Counted from the stretch's first letter, positions 8,369-17,309 are shown. The stretch: 43,017 bases of DNA from Kluyvera georgiana ATCC 51603 (GCF_001654985.1 NZ_LXEU01000009.1:1-43017); one strand, 5' to 3'. The notes: generated by a model from the letters alone, not told the origin. Translations and numbers: made by a program.

Positions 8369-9376
8369 TTATCGCGAAGTAGACGCCCGCACGACCAGAT
8401 CCGGCGCTTTGCCCTTACTGTAGCTGACCTTCTCACCCGCCAGAACGGCAAACAGGAGCGTGATGGCCTGGCGCGCCACCTCATCAAGATGCATATTCAC
8501 CGCCGTCAGCGGCGGCATGGATTCGCGCGCGCGGATGCCGTCATAGCGGGTAACCACGCGCATGTGATCCGGTATGGCGATGCCCTGTTCCTGAAAAGCG
8601 CGTACAGCACCGCTGGCAAAGGTATCGATCAGCACCAGCACGCCATCAACGTCAGGGTGTTCCTGTAATAGCTGATGTGCCGCGCGGTAGCCGGCATTTT
8701 CACCGTCGCTTTCATTGAGTGAGTAGACGACGGGGGACTGCCGTCCTTCACACCAGCGCCGGTAAGCCGCTTCAGTTTCCAGCGTTGATGTGCGCCGTGT
8801 GTTGCCGACAAATAGCGCACATTTACGGGCGCCGGAATCCGCAAGGTGTGTGAGCAGAATCTGCGCCGTTGCCGCCGAATGCAGTTCAACCCACGGCACA
8901 GGCGTATCGGTCCCCGGCGTGCGGCCAATGGTCACGCAAGGGATACCAGCCTGCGCCAGCGTGTATAGTTGGGGATCGTTTTCCGCCGGCTCAATCAGAA
9001 TCGCCGCGTCGAAGCCGACCGCATCCAGCGGATTGGCGCCCGGTGGTACCAGAATCAAGGCATGCTGTTTTTCGAGCGCCATCATGGCGGAAGTAAGCGC
9101 AACTTCCATCATAAATCCCAGCCGGGAGGCGCCGGAAGCAATGGTTAACGGTACCGATGAGAGCAGCGCGATGGTATTGGTTTTGCCGGTGCGTAGCTGT
9201 CGGGCGCGGATATTGGGCGTGTAGTTTAGCGCGACAATCGCCTCTTCAATACGCCGCCGCGTCTCCGGTTCGACAAAGCGCGTGTTATGCAACGCATTGG
9301 ATACTGTCCCTGGCGACACGCCGGCATGGCGGGCGACATCAATCAACTTTGCGCGTTTTTTTTCTTGAGCAGGCAT
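8369..9376 (-). CDS. LacI-family transcriptional regulator
   Basis: The frame is open further upstream, but the ATG at 9376, ten bases after GGAGG, gives a 335-residue protein starting just before the DNA-binding domain. Residues 11-30 form the LacI helix-turn-helix (LIDVARHAGVSPGTVSNALH), followed by the hinge region NYTPNIRARQLRTGKTNTIALL. The rest is the periplasmic-binding-protein-like effector domain with GVLVLIDTFASGAVRAF and a C-terminal LTAVNMHLDEVARQAITLL. The effector is unknown. It is divergent from the sulfotransferase-like gene, with a 16-bp palindromic operator in the gap, so it probably represses that operon and perhaps itself. It is not a recognised E. coli K-12 gene. Confidence 0.88.
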   Translation of the reverse strand: MPAQEKKRAKLIDVARHAGVSPGTVSNALHNTRFVEPETRRRIEEAIVALNYTPNIRARQLRTGKTNTIALLSSVPLTIASGASRLGFMMEVALTSAMMALEKQHALILVPPGANPLDAVGFDAAILIEPAENDPQLYTLAQAGIPCVTIGRTPGTDTPVPWVELHSAATAQILLTHLADSGARKCALFVGNTRRTSTLETEAAYRRWCEGRQSPVVYSLNESDGENAGYRAAHQLLQEHPDVDGVLVLIDTFASGAVRAFQEQGIAIPDHMRVVTRYDGIRARESMPPLTAVNMHLDEVARQAITLLFAVLAGEKVSYSKGKAPDLVVRASTSR

Positions 9377-9484
9377 TTGCTTGCAGCCTCCAAAATCTTT
9401 TGCACAGATTAACACACTTTTTTGTGCTGACCTTTTGCGTCGCTTTGCCAGCTGATGAATAAGCATTTTCAGAAAAAATTCTTC

Positions 9485-9500
9485 ATTAAAACGTTTTAAT
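9485..9500. promoter_or_regulatory. LacI-type operator between divergent genes
   Basis: ATTAAAACGTTTTAAT is a perfect 16-bp palindrome with the central CG that is characteristic of LacI/GalR-family operators. It lies 108 bases from the regulator start and 38 bases before the GTG start of the sulfotransferase-like gene, where a bound repressor would block transcription or promoter clearance. Confidence 0.82.
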
Positions 9501-9538
9501 GGAGTATTTTTACGCAAATTTATCCATCTGGAGGCTAC

Positions 9539-10663
9539 GTGGCACACTTAACTCAGGATCCGACTTTTACCCTTGGACGCCGTCCATCCGGGCTCACCTT
9601 TATCGATAAAGAGAAGAGTTTCGGCGGGTATACCCTCTTTGCCCCGCAAACAGCAGAAGGGCGGGTTTATCTGGTTGATGAACAGGGCGAGGTGGCGCAT
9701 CAGTGGCAGCTGCCGGTACGTGCAGGGCGCGATGCGGTGCTGCTGCCTAACGGTAACCTGGGATATAACGGTAGCCACCGTACCTCCGCGAATCTCTATC
9801 CCGCGTGGGATCTCTGGCATGGCGGTGATTTCTACGAAGTGACGCCTGATAACGAAATCGTCTGGCACTATGAAGACATCTTCCATCACCATGATGCGCA
9901 GTGGTTGCCGAACGGTAATCTGCTGTATACCGCCGCGTCGCCGCTGCCTGCCGATATCGCTGCCCGTGTGACCGGCGGCGACCCACGACGTGATGCGCCG
10001 GACGGCGTGATTCAGAGCGACGTCGTCAAAGAGGTCAATCGCGACGGTGAAGTGGTCTGGGAATGGCGCGCCTGGGAGCATTTGAATCCGGAAGATTTCC
10101 CGATTCATGAGATCTTTGACCGTCGCCACTGGCCGATGATTAACGGCCTGTCGGTAACCCGTGATGGCCTGGTGCTGATGAGCCTGCGTACGACATCTGG
10201 CGTGATTGCCGTATCTAAAGAGAGCGGCAAGGTTGTCTGGCACGCGGGGCCGGAAGTGGTGGCGCAGCAGCATACCCCGGTTGAAATGGAGAATGGGTCG
10301 ATTCTTGTTTTTGACAATGGCAACCTGCGTCCGGGTGTGACCTCCCCGCATTCCACGGTGCTGGAGTTCAATCCGCAAACCCATGCCATTACCTGGCAGT
10401 ATCGCGATATCTTCCCGCCGGCCTTCTTCTCCCCTTATATGGGCAGCGCGCAGCGTCTGGCGAACGGCAACACCTTTATCTGTGAATCCGCATTTGGTCG
10501 TCTGTTTGAAGTGACGCCGGAAGGGGAAACGGTTTGGGAATATATCATTCCGTTCTTCAATGAGTATCCGGAGCACCTGAGCAAAGGCATTATTCCCGGA
10601 AAACAGAACAGTGCATTCCGCGCGCATCGTTATGCCGCCGACGCGATTGCCTGGTTGAAATAA
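9539..10663 (+). CDS. Arylsulfotransferase (ASST)-like beta-propeller protein, cytoplasmic form
   Basis: The gene starts with GTG at 9539, four bases after GGAGG, and encodes 374 residues. Propeller blade repeats are clear: LLPNGN (68-73), WLPNGN (122-127), MENGSILVFDNGN (250-262) and LANGN (307-311), plus EVTPDNEIVWHY (100-111), EVNRDGEVVWEW (165-176) and EVTPEGETVWEY (324-335). This pattern is that of the arylsulfotransferase families, whose characterised members move sulfate between phenolic compounds using a catalytic histidine. Candidate His residues are in HHHDAQW (116-122), QQHTP (243-247) and SPHST (269-273). Unlike the classical periplasmic ASST there is no signal peptide and no disulfide pair, so it should be cytoplasmic. 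The real substrate and even the reaction are uncertain. It forms a unit with the downstream NCS2 permease. Confidence 0.75.
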   Translation: MAHLTQDPTFTLGRRPSGLTFIDKEKSFGGYTLFAPQTAEGRVYLVDEQGEVAHQWQLPVRAGRDAVLLPNGNLGYNGSHRTSANLYPAWDLWHGGDFYEVTPDNEIVWHYEDIFHHHDAQWLPNGNLLYTAASPLPADIAARVTGGDPRRDAPDGVIQSDVVKEVNRDGEVVWEWRAWEHLNPEDFPIHEIFDRRHWPMINGLSVTRDGLVLMSLRTTSGVIAVSKESGKVVWHAGPEVVAQQHTPVEMENGSILVFDNGNLRPGVTSPHSTVLEFNPQTHAITWQYRDIFPPAFFSPYMGSAQRLANGNTFICESAFGRLFEVTPEGETVWEYIIPFFNEYPEHLSKGIIPGKQNSAFRAHRYAADAIAWLK

Positions 10664-10669
10664 TCTCTG

Positions 10670-10698
10670 CCGCCAGCTCGCGCTGGCGGTCATTTTTT
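10670..10698 (+). terminator. Intrinsic terminator between sulfotransferase-like gene and permease
   Basis: An 8-bp stem (CCGCCAGC paired with GCTGGCGG, loop TCGC) is followed after three bases by six T. It begins only seven bases after the stop codon and lies within the 56-base gap to the permease gene, which has no room for a full separate promoter. It therefore probably lowers, without abolishing, expression of the permease relative to the first gene. Confidence 0.75.
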
Positions 10699-10719
10699 GA
10701 TGTTTAACGGGAGGCAATC

Positions 10720-12045
10720 ATGCCGCAACCTGGCCTTACCACGCCGGACAACGACGCATTACCCTGGCAAACGACCTTTCTTCTGGCGCTTCAGCATGTA
10801 CTGGTCGTCGCCGCGACCCCCATCACTTCCGTTTTTCTGATCGCCAAAGCGCTGCACTTTACCGATGCGGTGACCGCTTCGGTGCTGAGCGCTACGTTTC
10901 TGATGTGCGGGCTGGGCGCGATTCTGCAAAGCCTGGGCGTGAAGGGAGTAGGCGCACGCCTGCCGTTTATCATGGTGCCCGGCGGCGCGCCGATCGCGAT
11001 TTTTGTCGCAATCGCTCTGCAAACCAATATCCAGACGGCCGTTGGCGCGGTTATCTTAACGTCATTGTTCTACTTTCTGGCGTTGCCTATTTTCCGCCGC
11101 TGTCTGCACCATTTCCCGCCCTTTATTATCGGCATTATGCTGCTGATGGTGTCGATAAACCTGATTCGTCTCTACGGCGGATTGATAATTGGCCAACCGG
11201 GAAGTACGGATTTCGCTCACCCGACCAGCATTATTTTATCGCTGGGAACAATCCTGATTACGCTGGTTTTCGCGCTGGTTTTTACCGGTATTCTGCGCCA
11301 GCTTGCCGTGATGTTTGGTCTGCTTGCCGGTACGCTGTTGGGCATGATGCTGGGCAGCACCGATTTTAGCGGCGTCAGCCACGGCCCGCTGTTCAGCGTT
11401 CCGCAATTGTTTCCCTTCGGCTGGCCTATTTTCAACCTTTCTGCTTCGTTGCCGTTGCTGATTTACGCGGTAATTTCTATGGCTGAAGCCACCGGGCAAA
11501 CGATTGCTACGGCGGAGATTGTCAATTCTACGCAAAATGTCCGTGAAGCGATTCCGCGTACGATTCGCGGCGATGCGGTTATGTCGCTGCTGGGTGGGAT
11601 CTTCGGAACATCGCTGATTATTACCTCCGGCGAAAATATCGGCGTGGTGCGCACCACCAATGTCAAATCACGTTATGTCACCGCCGCAGCAGGGCTGCTG
11701 TTGATTCTTATTGCGCTGTTCTCGCCGCTGGTTCGTCTTGCGACCTGCCTGCCAGGGCCGGTGGTTTGCGGTACGGCGGTGATTGTGTTCAGCATTATCG
11801 GGGTGATTGGTATCGATATGATCGCTCGTGAACCATTGCACACACCGGGCAAAACCTACGCGCTGGCAATGGGGCTGGCGATGGGCATGCTGCCTATTCT
11901 GGTGCCGGGGCTTTATCAAAATTTCCCGTCAGGCGTTCAGATGGTGTTTGGTAACGGCATGGCGGCGGGGACGTTGACGGCGATTCTGGTCAACTCGCTG
12001 TTTAACTGGAGTGAAAAGCGAAGTCAGGCTCGTGTAAAACCATAG
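10720..12045 (+). CDS. NCS2-family nucleobase:cation symporter-like permease
   Basis: The 441-residue protein is very hydrophobic with about 12-14 membrane segments. It shows NCS2 (xanthine/uracil permease) signatures: the TM1 motif LALQHVLVV (residues 22-30), the conserved glutamate in TM8 (MAEATGQT, Glu256) and the TM10 segment GENIGVVRTTNVKSRYV (304-320), which is the QNxGV/ENIGV substrate-binding motif of the family. The ENIG form resembles uracil-type members more than the QNNG of xanthine permeases, but the substrate cannot be called. A GGGAGG ribosome site precedes the ATG. It follows the sulfotransferase-like gene by 56 bases across an internal terminator, and is presumably under the same LacI-type control. 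Confidence 0.85.
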   Translation: MPQPGLTTPDNDALPWQTTFLLALQHVLVVAATPITSVFLIAKALHFTDAVTASVLSATFLMCGLGAILQSLGVKGVGARLPFIMVPGGAPIAIFVAIALQTNIQTAVGAVILTSLFYFLALPIFRRCLHHFPPFIIGIMLLMVSINLIRLYGGLIIGQPGSTDFAHPTSIILSLGTILITLVFALVFTGILRQLAVMFGLLAGTLLGMMLGSTDFSGVSHGPLFSVPQLFPFGWPIFNLSASLPLLIYAVISMAEATGQTIATAEIVNSTQNVREAIPRTIRGDAVMSLLGGIFGTSLIITSGENIGVVRTTNVKSRYVTAAAGLLLILIALFSPLVRLATCLPGPVVCGTAVIVFSIIGVIGIDMIAREPLHTPGKTYALAMGLAMGMLPILVPGLYQNFPSGVQMVFGNGMAAGTLTAILVNSLFNWSEKRSQARVKP

Positions 12046-12423
12046 GTTTCTGAGAGCGGGCCGCTGGCCTGCTCTTATCCACGCAAAGAACTATGTTTTC
12101 ACTGCTTGTTCACAATTATGTGACATATTCCATTGTATTTTTATATGCATAGACGAATCTTTTTTCGCGCTACTTATGGGTAACCTCAGCATTTTCAGCT
12201 GTGCGTTTTAACGTTCGCGGCATTAATCGCTCAGATAATCAGCATATCGAAAGAAATTTTTCACATAATGACTAATTGTTAATCACTGAATGTTGCAAAG
12301 TATTAAGTGAATAACTCTGCCTTGATGCCCATAGCATAAATTTCTCTGCTGAAAATAGTGCTTCGGGGTTTTTTTAATCTTTGCCCATCCTCTCACCTTC
12401 AATACAAATCCCGGTTAACTGTA

Positions 12424-12452
12424 TTGACGTTTTCACATTCTATTGACAGATT
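12424..12452 (+). promoter_or_regulatory. Possible dppA promoter
   Basis: TTGACG (12424-12429) is followed after 17 bases by CAGATT (12447-12452), a weak -10 match. A start just downstream would give a leader of about 165 bases, which agrees with the transcript start I recall for the E. coli dpp operon. The weak -10 makes this tentative. Confidence 0.4.
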
Positions 12453-12593
12453 GTACGGCATGAGGGGCATTTCCTGGAGAATCCGCACTGCAACTCAGAT
12501 GTTCCAGTGAAAGGAATCCCTCGCCTCTATATGCATCGACCCAGCCGGTTAAATAAAAAATAAGGTCAGGCGGTGTAACCCAATGCAAAGGGT

Positions 12594-12612
12594 AAAAACA
12601 ACACATATCACA
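12594..12612 (+). promoter_or_regulatory. Predicted GcvB sRNA target in the dppA leader
   Basis: A CA-rich stretch (AAAACAACACATATCACA) lies directly upstream of the dppA ribosome site GGAG. GcvB represses dppA in E. coli and Salmonella by pairing its GU-rich region with such ACA-rich sequence. Pairing here would cover the approach to the ribosome site. Confidence 0.65.
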
Positions 12613-12625
12613 TTGGAGCAGAATA

Positions 12626-14233
12626 ATGAGTATTTCCTTGAAGAAGTCAGGGATGCTGAAGCTGGGCCTCAGCCTGGTCGCGATGACCGTTGCTGCCAGC
12701 GTACAGGCCAAAACCCTGGTTTATTGTTCAGAAGGCTCGCCGGAAGGCTTTAACCCACAGCTCTTTACGTCTGGTACCACCTATGATGCCAGCTCCGTAC
12801 CTATCTATAACCGCCTGGTTGAATTCAAAACCGGCACCACGGAAGTGATTCCGGGTCTGGCCGAGAAGTGGGACATCAGCCCGGACGGTAAAACCTACAC
12901 CTTCCATCTGCGTCAGGGCGTGAAGTGGCAGGATAACAAAGAGTTTAAACCGACTCGTGACGTAAACGCCGACGATATCGTCTTCTCCTTCGACCGTCAG
13001 AAAAACCCACAGAACCCGTACCACAAAGTCTCTGGCGGCAGCTATGAATACTTTGAAGGCATGGGTCTGCAAGACCTGATTAGCGAAGTGAAAAAAGTCG
13101 ACGATCATACCGTTCAGTTCGTGCTGACCCGCCCGGAAGCGCCGTTCCTGGCCGACCTGGCGATGGACTTCGCCTCTATTCTGTCAAAAGAATATGCTGA
13201 CAACATGTTGAAAGCCGGCACGCCGGAGAAAGTGGACCTGAACCCAATCGGTACCGGCCCATTCCAGCTGGTGCAGTACCAGAAAGACTCCCGTATTCTG
13301 TACAAAGCCTTCCCGGGCTACTGGGGCACCAAGCCACAGATCGATCGCCTGGTCTTCTCCATCACGCCTGATGCTTCCGTGCGTTACGCCAAGCTGCAGA
13401 AAAACGAGTGCCAGGTGATGCCGTACCCGAACCCGGCCGACATCGCGCGCATGAAAGAAGACAAGAGCATCAACCTGATGGAACAGGCTGGCCTGAACGT
13501 GGGCTACCTCTCCTTCAACACCGAGAAAAAACCGTTTGATGACGTGAAAGTGCGCCAGGCGCTGACCTACGCAGTTAACAAAGAAGCGATCATCAAAGCC
13601 GTTTATCAGGGCGCTGGCGTAGCCGCGAAGAACCTGATCCCGCCAACGATGTGGGGCTATAACGACGACGTCAAAGACTACAGCTACGATCCGGAAAAAG
13701 CCAAGGCGCTGCTGAAAGAAGCAGGCCAGGATAAAGGCTTCACCGTTGAGCTGTGGGCGATGCCGGTACAGCGTCCGTACAACCCGAACGCTCGCCGTAT
13801 GGCTGAGATGATTCAGGCTGACTGGGCGAAGATCGGCGTACAGGCCAAGATCGTGACCTACGAGTGGGGCGAGTACCTCAAGCGTGCGAAAGCGGGCGAA
13901 CACCAGGCCGTGATGATGGGCTGGACCGGCGACAACGGGGATCCGGATAACTTCTTCGCGACCCTGTTCAGCTGCGCAGCGGCGAAAGACGGTTCTAACT
14001 ACTCTCGCTGGTGCTACAAACCGTTTGAAGACCTGATTCAACCGGCGCGTGCCACCGACAACCACGACAAGCGCGTTGAGCTTTACAAACAGGCGCAGGT
14101 GGTGATGCACGATCAGGCTCCGGCGCTGATCATCGCTCACTCCACCGTATACGAGCCGGTGCGTAAAGAAGTCAAAGGCTACGTGGTTGACCCATTAGGC
14201 AAGCACCACTTCGACAACGTATCGATCGAATAA
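12626..14233 (+). CDS. dppA: Periplasmic dipeptide-binding protein DppA
   Basis: DppA is the substrate-binding protein of the dipeptide ABC importer and, in E. coli, also delivers haem and serves as the dipeptide chemoreceptor ligand for Tap. The 535 residues equal the E. coli length and the sequence is nearly the same throughout. A signal peptide spans residues 1-28 (SLKKSGMLKL start, SVQA cleavage, mature KTLVYCSEGSPEGFNPQ). The SBP family 5 motif region FHLRQGVKWQDNKEFKPTRDVNADDIVFSF lies at about 92-121. Cys pairs (YCSEGSP; FSCAAAKDGSNYSRWCYKP) should form the known disulfides. It is the first gene of dppABCDF, followed by a stem-loop that probably keeps its mRNA more abundant than the rest. 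Confidence 0.97.
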   Translation: MSISLKKSGMLKLGLSLVAMTVAASVQAKTLVYCSEGSPEGFNPQLFTSGTTYDASSVPIYNRLVEFKTGTTEVIPGLAEKWDISPDGKTYTFHLRQGVKWQDNKEFKPTRDVNADDIVFSFDRQKNPQNPYHKVSGGSYEYFEGMGLQDLISEVKKVDDHTVQFVLTRPEAPFLADLAMDFASILSKEYADNMLKAGTPEKVDLNPIGTGPFQLVQYQKDSRILYKAFPGYWGTKPQIDRLVFSITPDASVRYAKLQKNECQVMPYPNPADIARMKEDKSINLMEQAGLNVGYLSFNTEKKPFDDVKVRQALTYAVNKEAIIKAVYQGAGVAAKNLIPPTMWGYNDDVKDYSYDPEKAKALLKEAGQDKGFTVELWAMPVQRPYNPNARRMAEMIQADWAKIGVQAKIVTYEWGEYLKRAKAGEHQAVMMGWTGDNGDPDNFFATLFSCAAAKDGSNYSRWCYKPFEDLIQPARATDNHDKRVELYKQAQVVMHDQAPALIIAHSTVYEPVRKEVKGYVVDPLGKHHFDNVSIE

Positions 14234-14262
14234 TAAAGACGACGCCTTAACAGGCTGCGCAT

Positions 14263-14290
14263 GCTTCCTGCCCCCTTTGGGGCGGGAAGC
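14263..14290 (+). repeat. Stem-loop in the dppA-dppB gap
   Basis: A 12-bp stem (GCTTCCTGCCCC paired with GGGGCGGGAAGC, one G-U pair) with a CTTT loop lies 29 bases after the dppA stop. There is no T run after it, so it is more likely a 3' mRNA-stabilising or partial-termination element than a full terminator. It fits the usual excess of binding protein over membrane components in ABC importers. Confidence 0.7.
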
Positions 14291-14392
14291 CGCGCCGTAT
14301 CTGCGCCTCTCGCGTTTATGAAAGGCGGCAGATTTGTGAGCAATACAGACGGCCTGTGACCAGGTGGGCCGTCATTAGAGAGAATCAGGGTT

Positions 14393-15412
14393 ATGTTGCA
14401 GTTCATCCTCAAACGGTTGGGTCTGGTGATCCCGACGTTTATCGGTATCACCCTCCTCACGTTTGCCTTCGTGCATATGATCCCCGGCGATCCGGTGATG
14501 ATTATGGCGGGCGAGCGTGGTATTTCCCCTGAGCGCCATGCCCAGCTGCTGGCTGAACTCGGCCTGGATAAGCCAATGTGGCAGCAGTACCTCCACTATA
14601 TCTGGGGCGTGCTGCACGGTGACTTAGGGATTTCATTAAAGAGTCGTCTCCCGGTGTGGGACGAGTTTGTGCCGCGCTTTAAAGCGACACTGGAACTCGG
14701 TATCTGCGCCATGATTTTTGCCGTCGCCGTGGGGATTCCGGTAGGCGTGCTGGCCGCGGTGAAGCGCGGTTCTATCTTCGATCACACCGCAGTAGGTCTG
14801 GCCCTGACCGGCTACTCCATGCCGATTTTCTGGTGGGGCATGATGCTGATTATGCTGGTCTCTGTGCACTGGAACCTGACGCCCGTTTCCGGGCGCGTCA
14901 GCGATATGGTGTTCCTTGACGACTCCAACCCATTGACCGGCTTTATGCTGATTGATACCGCTATCTGGGGCGAAGAAGGTAACTTTATCGATGCGCTGGC
15001 GCACATGATTCTGCCCGCTATCGTGCTGGGTACTATTCCGCTGGCGGTGATTGTGCGTATGACGCGATCCTCCATGCTGGAAGTGCTGGGCGAAGACTAC
15101 ATTCGTACCGCGCGCGCTAAGGGGCTGACCCGCATGCGCGTGATTATCGTGCACGCGCTGCGTAACGCCATGCTGCCGGTGGTAACGGTTATCGGCCTGC
15201 AGGTCGGTACGCTGCTGGCGGGGGCGATTCTGACGGAAACCATCTTCTCCTGGCCAGGCCTGGGCCGCTGGCTGATTGATGCGCTGCAACGCCGAGACTA
15301 TCCGGTAGTGCAGGGCGGCGTGCTGCTGGTGGCGACGATGATTATTCTCGTCAACCTGCTGGTAGACCTGCTGTATGGCGTGGTGAACCCGCGCATTCGT
15401 CATAAGAAGTAA
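14393..15412 (+). CDS. dppB: Dipeptide ABC transporter permease DppB
   Basis: The 339 residues match the E. coli length. DppB is one of the two inner-membrane subunits of the dipeptide importer. The N-terminal LQFILKRLGLVIPTFIGITLLTFAFVHMIPGDP is the typical first helix and periplasmic entry of the oligopeptide permease B group. The cytoplasmic EAA loop, which contacts the ATPases, is seen as EDYIRTARAKGLTRMRVIIVHALRNAML near residues 235-262. About six membrane helices are visible. The gene follows dppA by 159 bases and precedes dppC by 9 bases. Confidence 0.96.
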   Translation: MLQFILKRLGLVIPTFIGITLLTFAFVHMIPGDPVMIMAGERGISPERHAQLLAELGLDKPMWQQYLHYIWGVLHGDLGISLKSRLPVWDEFVPRFKATLELGICAMIFAVAVGIPVGVLAAVKRGSIFDHTAVGLALTGYSMPIFWWGMMLIMLVSVHWNLTPVSGRVSDMVFLDDSNPLTGFMLIDTAIWGEEGNFIDALAHMILPAIVLGTIPLAVIVRMTRSSMLEVLGEDYIRTARAKGLTRMRVIIVHALRNAMLPVVTVIGLQVGTLLAGAILTETIFSWPGLGRWLIDALQRRDYPVVQGGVLLVATMIILVNLLVDLLYGVVNPRIRHKK

Positions 15413-15421
15413 GGGGCCGTC

Positions 15422-16315
15422 ATGTCACAAGTTACTGAGAACAAAGCACCGGTGCCGATGACCCCGCTACAGGAATTCTGGCACTACTTTAAACGCAACA
15501 AAGGCGCGGTGGTTGGCCTGGTGTACGTGGTCATCGTGCTGTTTATTGCCATCTTCGCCAACTGGATTGCACCGTATAACCCGGCGGATCAGTTCCGTGA
15601 TTCGCTGCTGGCTCCGCCTGCGTGGCAGGACGGCGGCAGTCTGGCGCATCTGCTGGGCACCGATGACGTTGGCCGCGATGTGCTGTCGCGCCTGATGTAC
15701 GGCGCGCGTCTGTCTTTGCTGGTTGGCTGTCTGGTGGTGGTGCTGTCGCTGGTGCTGGGGATCATCCTTGGCCTGGTGGCGGGCTACTTCGGTGGCCTCG
15801 TCGACAACATCATCATGCGCGTCGTTGATATTATGCTGGCGCTGCCGAGCTTACTGCTGGCGCTGGTGCTGGTGGCTATCTTCGGGCCGTCGATTGGTAA
15901 CGCCGCGCTGGCGTTAACCTTTGTCGCCTTGCCGCACTACGTCCGTTTAACCCGCGCCGCCGTACTGGTGGAGGTAAACCGCGACTACGTGACCGCTTCT
16001 CGCGTGGCGGGTGCCGGGGCGATGCGCCAGATGTTCGTCAATATTTTCCCAAACTGCCTTGCGCCGCTGATTGTTCAGGCTTCGCTCGGTTTCTCTAACG
16101 CCATTCTCGATATGGCTGCCCTCGGTTTCCTGGGGATGGGCGCACAGCCGCCTACGCCGGAATGGGGCACCATGCTCTCTGACGTTCTGCAGTTTGCCCA
16201 AAGCGCCTGGTGGGTGGTGACCTTCCCGGGGCTGGCGATCCTGCTGACGGTGCTGGCATTTAACCTGATGGGTGACGGTCTGCGTGACGCGCTCGATCCC
16301 AAACTGAAGCAGTAA
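15422..16315 (+). CDS. dppC: Dipeptide ABC transporter permease DppC
   Basis: DppC is the second membrane subunit, pairing with DppB. The 297-residue protein (E. coli about 300) has a cytoplasmic N-terminal tail and the OppC-type N-terminal domain ([31 protein letters not shown]). Six membrane segments follow, with the signature [23 protein letters not shown]. The EAA loop is [34 protein letters not shown]. It is tightly packed between dppB and dppD, with gaps of 9 and 10 bases. Confidence 0.96.
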   Translation: MSQVTENKAPVPMTPLQEFWHYFKRNKGAVVGLVYVVIVLFIAIFANWIAPYNPADQFRDSLLAPPAWQDGGSLAHLLGTDDVGRDVLSRLMYGARLSLLVGCLVVVLSLVLGIILGLVAGYFGGLVDNIIMRVVDIMLALPSLLLALVLVAIFGPSIGNAALALTFVALPHYVRLTRAAVLVEVNRDYVTASRVAGAGAMRQMFVNIFPNCLAPLIVQASLGFSNAILDMAALGFLGMGAQPPTPEWGTMLSDVLQFAQSAWWVVTFPGLAILLTVLAFNLMGDGLRDALDPKLKQ

Positions 16316-16325
16316 GAGGTTCGAG

Positions 16326-17309
16326 ATGGCGTTATTAAATGTAGATAAATTATCGGTGCACTTCGGCGACGAAGGCACACCGTTCAAAGCCGTAGACCGC
16401 GTGAGCTACAGCGTAAATCAGGGCGAGGTTGTCGGCATCGTCGGCGAATCCGGCTCGGGCAAATCCGTTAGCTCGCTGGCGATTATGGGGCTGATTGACT
16501 ATCCCGGGCGCGTGATGGCCGAAAGTCTGCAGTTCAACGGTCAGGATCTCAAGCGCATCTCCGAGAGGGAGCGTCGCAACCTGGTGGGCGCCGAAGTGGC
16601 GATGATCTTCCAGGATCCGATGACCAGCCTTAACCCGTGCTACACCGTTGGCTTCCAGATAATGGAAGCGATTAAAGTGCACCAGGGCGGCAACAAGCAG
16701 ACGCGCCGTCAGCGGGCAATCGATCTGCTAAACCAGGTGGGAATTCCAGATCCGGCATCACGTCTGGACGTGTATCCGCACCAGCTTTCCGGTGGGATGA
16801 GTCAGCGCGTGATGATCGCCATGGCGATCGCCTGCCGTCCTAAGCTGCTGATTGCCGATGAACCGACCACCGCGCTGGATGTAACCATTCAGGCGCAGAT
16901 TATCGAGCTGCTGCTGGAATTACAGCAGCAAGAGAATATGGCGCTGATCCTGATTACTCACGATCTTGCGCTCGTCGCTGAAGCCGCGCACAAAATCATC
17001 GTGATGTACGCCGGTCAGGTGGTGGAGACGGGGGCGGCCAGCGAAATTTTCCGCGCGCCGCGCCATCCCTATACCCAGGCGCTGCTGCGCGCGTTACCCG
17101 AATTTGCTCAGGATAAAGCGCGTCTGGCTTCGCTGCCGGGAGTCGTGCCGGGTAAATACGACCGCCCGAACGGCTGTCTGCTGAACCCGCGTTGCCCCTA
17201 TGCGACGGATAAATGCCGCAGCGTAGAGCCTGAGCTGAATACCGTTGACGGTGCTCGCCAGTCGAAATGTCACTACCCACTCGATGATGCCGGGAGGCCT
17301 ACACTATGA
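16326..17309 (+). CDS. dppD: Dipeptide ABC transporter ATPase DppD
   Basis: This is one of the two cytoplasmic ATPases of the importer, 327 residues as in E. coli. It shows the Walker A box GESGSGKS, the Q-loop [12 protein letters not shown], the ABC signature LSGGMSQR, the Walker B box [12 protein letters not shown] and the switch His in [11 protein letters not shown]. The C-terminal oligopeptide-type extension has a Cys cluster ([15 protein letters not shown] and KCHYP), the pattern reported to bind an iron-sulfur cluster in some DppD proteins. The stop overlaps the dppF start by four bases (ATGA), indicating translational coupling. Confidence 0.96.
   Translation: MALLNVDKLSVHFGDEGTPFKAVDRVSYSVNQGEVVGIVGESGSGKSVSSLAIMGLIDYPGRVMAESLQFNGQDLKRISERERRNLVGAEVAMIFQDPMTSLNPCYTVGFQIMEAIKVHQGGNKQTRRQRAIDLLNQVGIPDPASRLDVYPHQLSGGMSQRVMIAMAIACRPKLLIADEPTTALDVTIQAQIIELLLELQQQENMALILITHDLALVAEAAHKIIVMYAGQVVETGAASEIFRAPRHPYTQALLRALPEFAQDKARLASLPGVVPGKYDRPNGCLLNPRCPYATDKCRSVEPELNTVDGARQSKCHYPLDDAGRPTL

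Larger units (their letters stand above)
12046..12625 (+). other. Long intergenic and leader region upstream of dppA
   Basis: No gene is visible in these 580 bases. A hairpin with a 10-bp stem (12053-12075, AGAGCGGGCC paired with GGCCTGCTCT) ends the permease unit but has no U tract. The middle (12090-12400) is AT-rich and held no motif I could assign. The 3' part holds a possible dpp promoter at 12424 and the CA-rich sRNA target just before dppA. Confidence 0.6.

Noticed and set aside
9548-10717. 389-codon open frame on the minus strand opposite the sulfotransferase-like gene
   Set aside because: Its composition is that of an antisense shadow (His/Arg/Gln-rich, no domain), while the plus-strand frame shows repeated propeller motifs and a ribosome site.
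12120-12145. CRP site in the dppA upstream region (TGTGACATATTCCATT)
   Set aside because: Only one half-site matches; the second half departs too far from TCACA to call.
13184-14140. 318-codon minus-strand open frame opposite dppA
   Set aside because: It is antisense to a highly conserved gene, with no start signals and no recognisable protein features.
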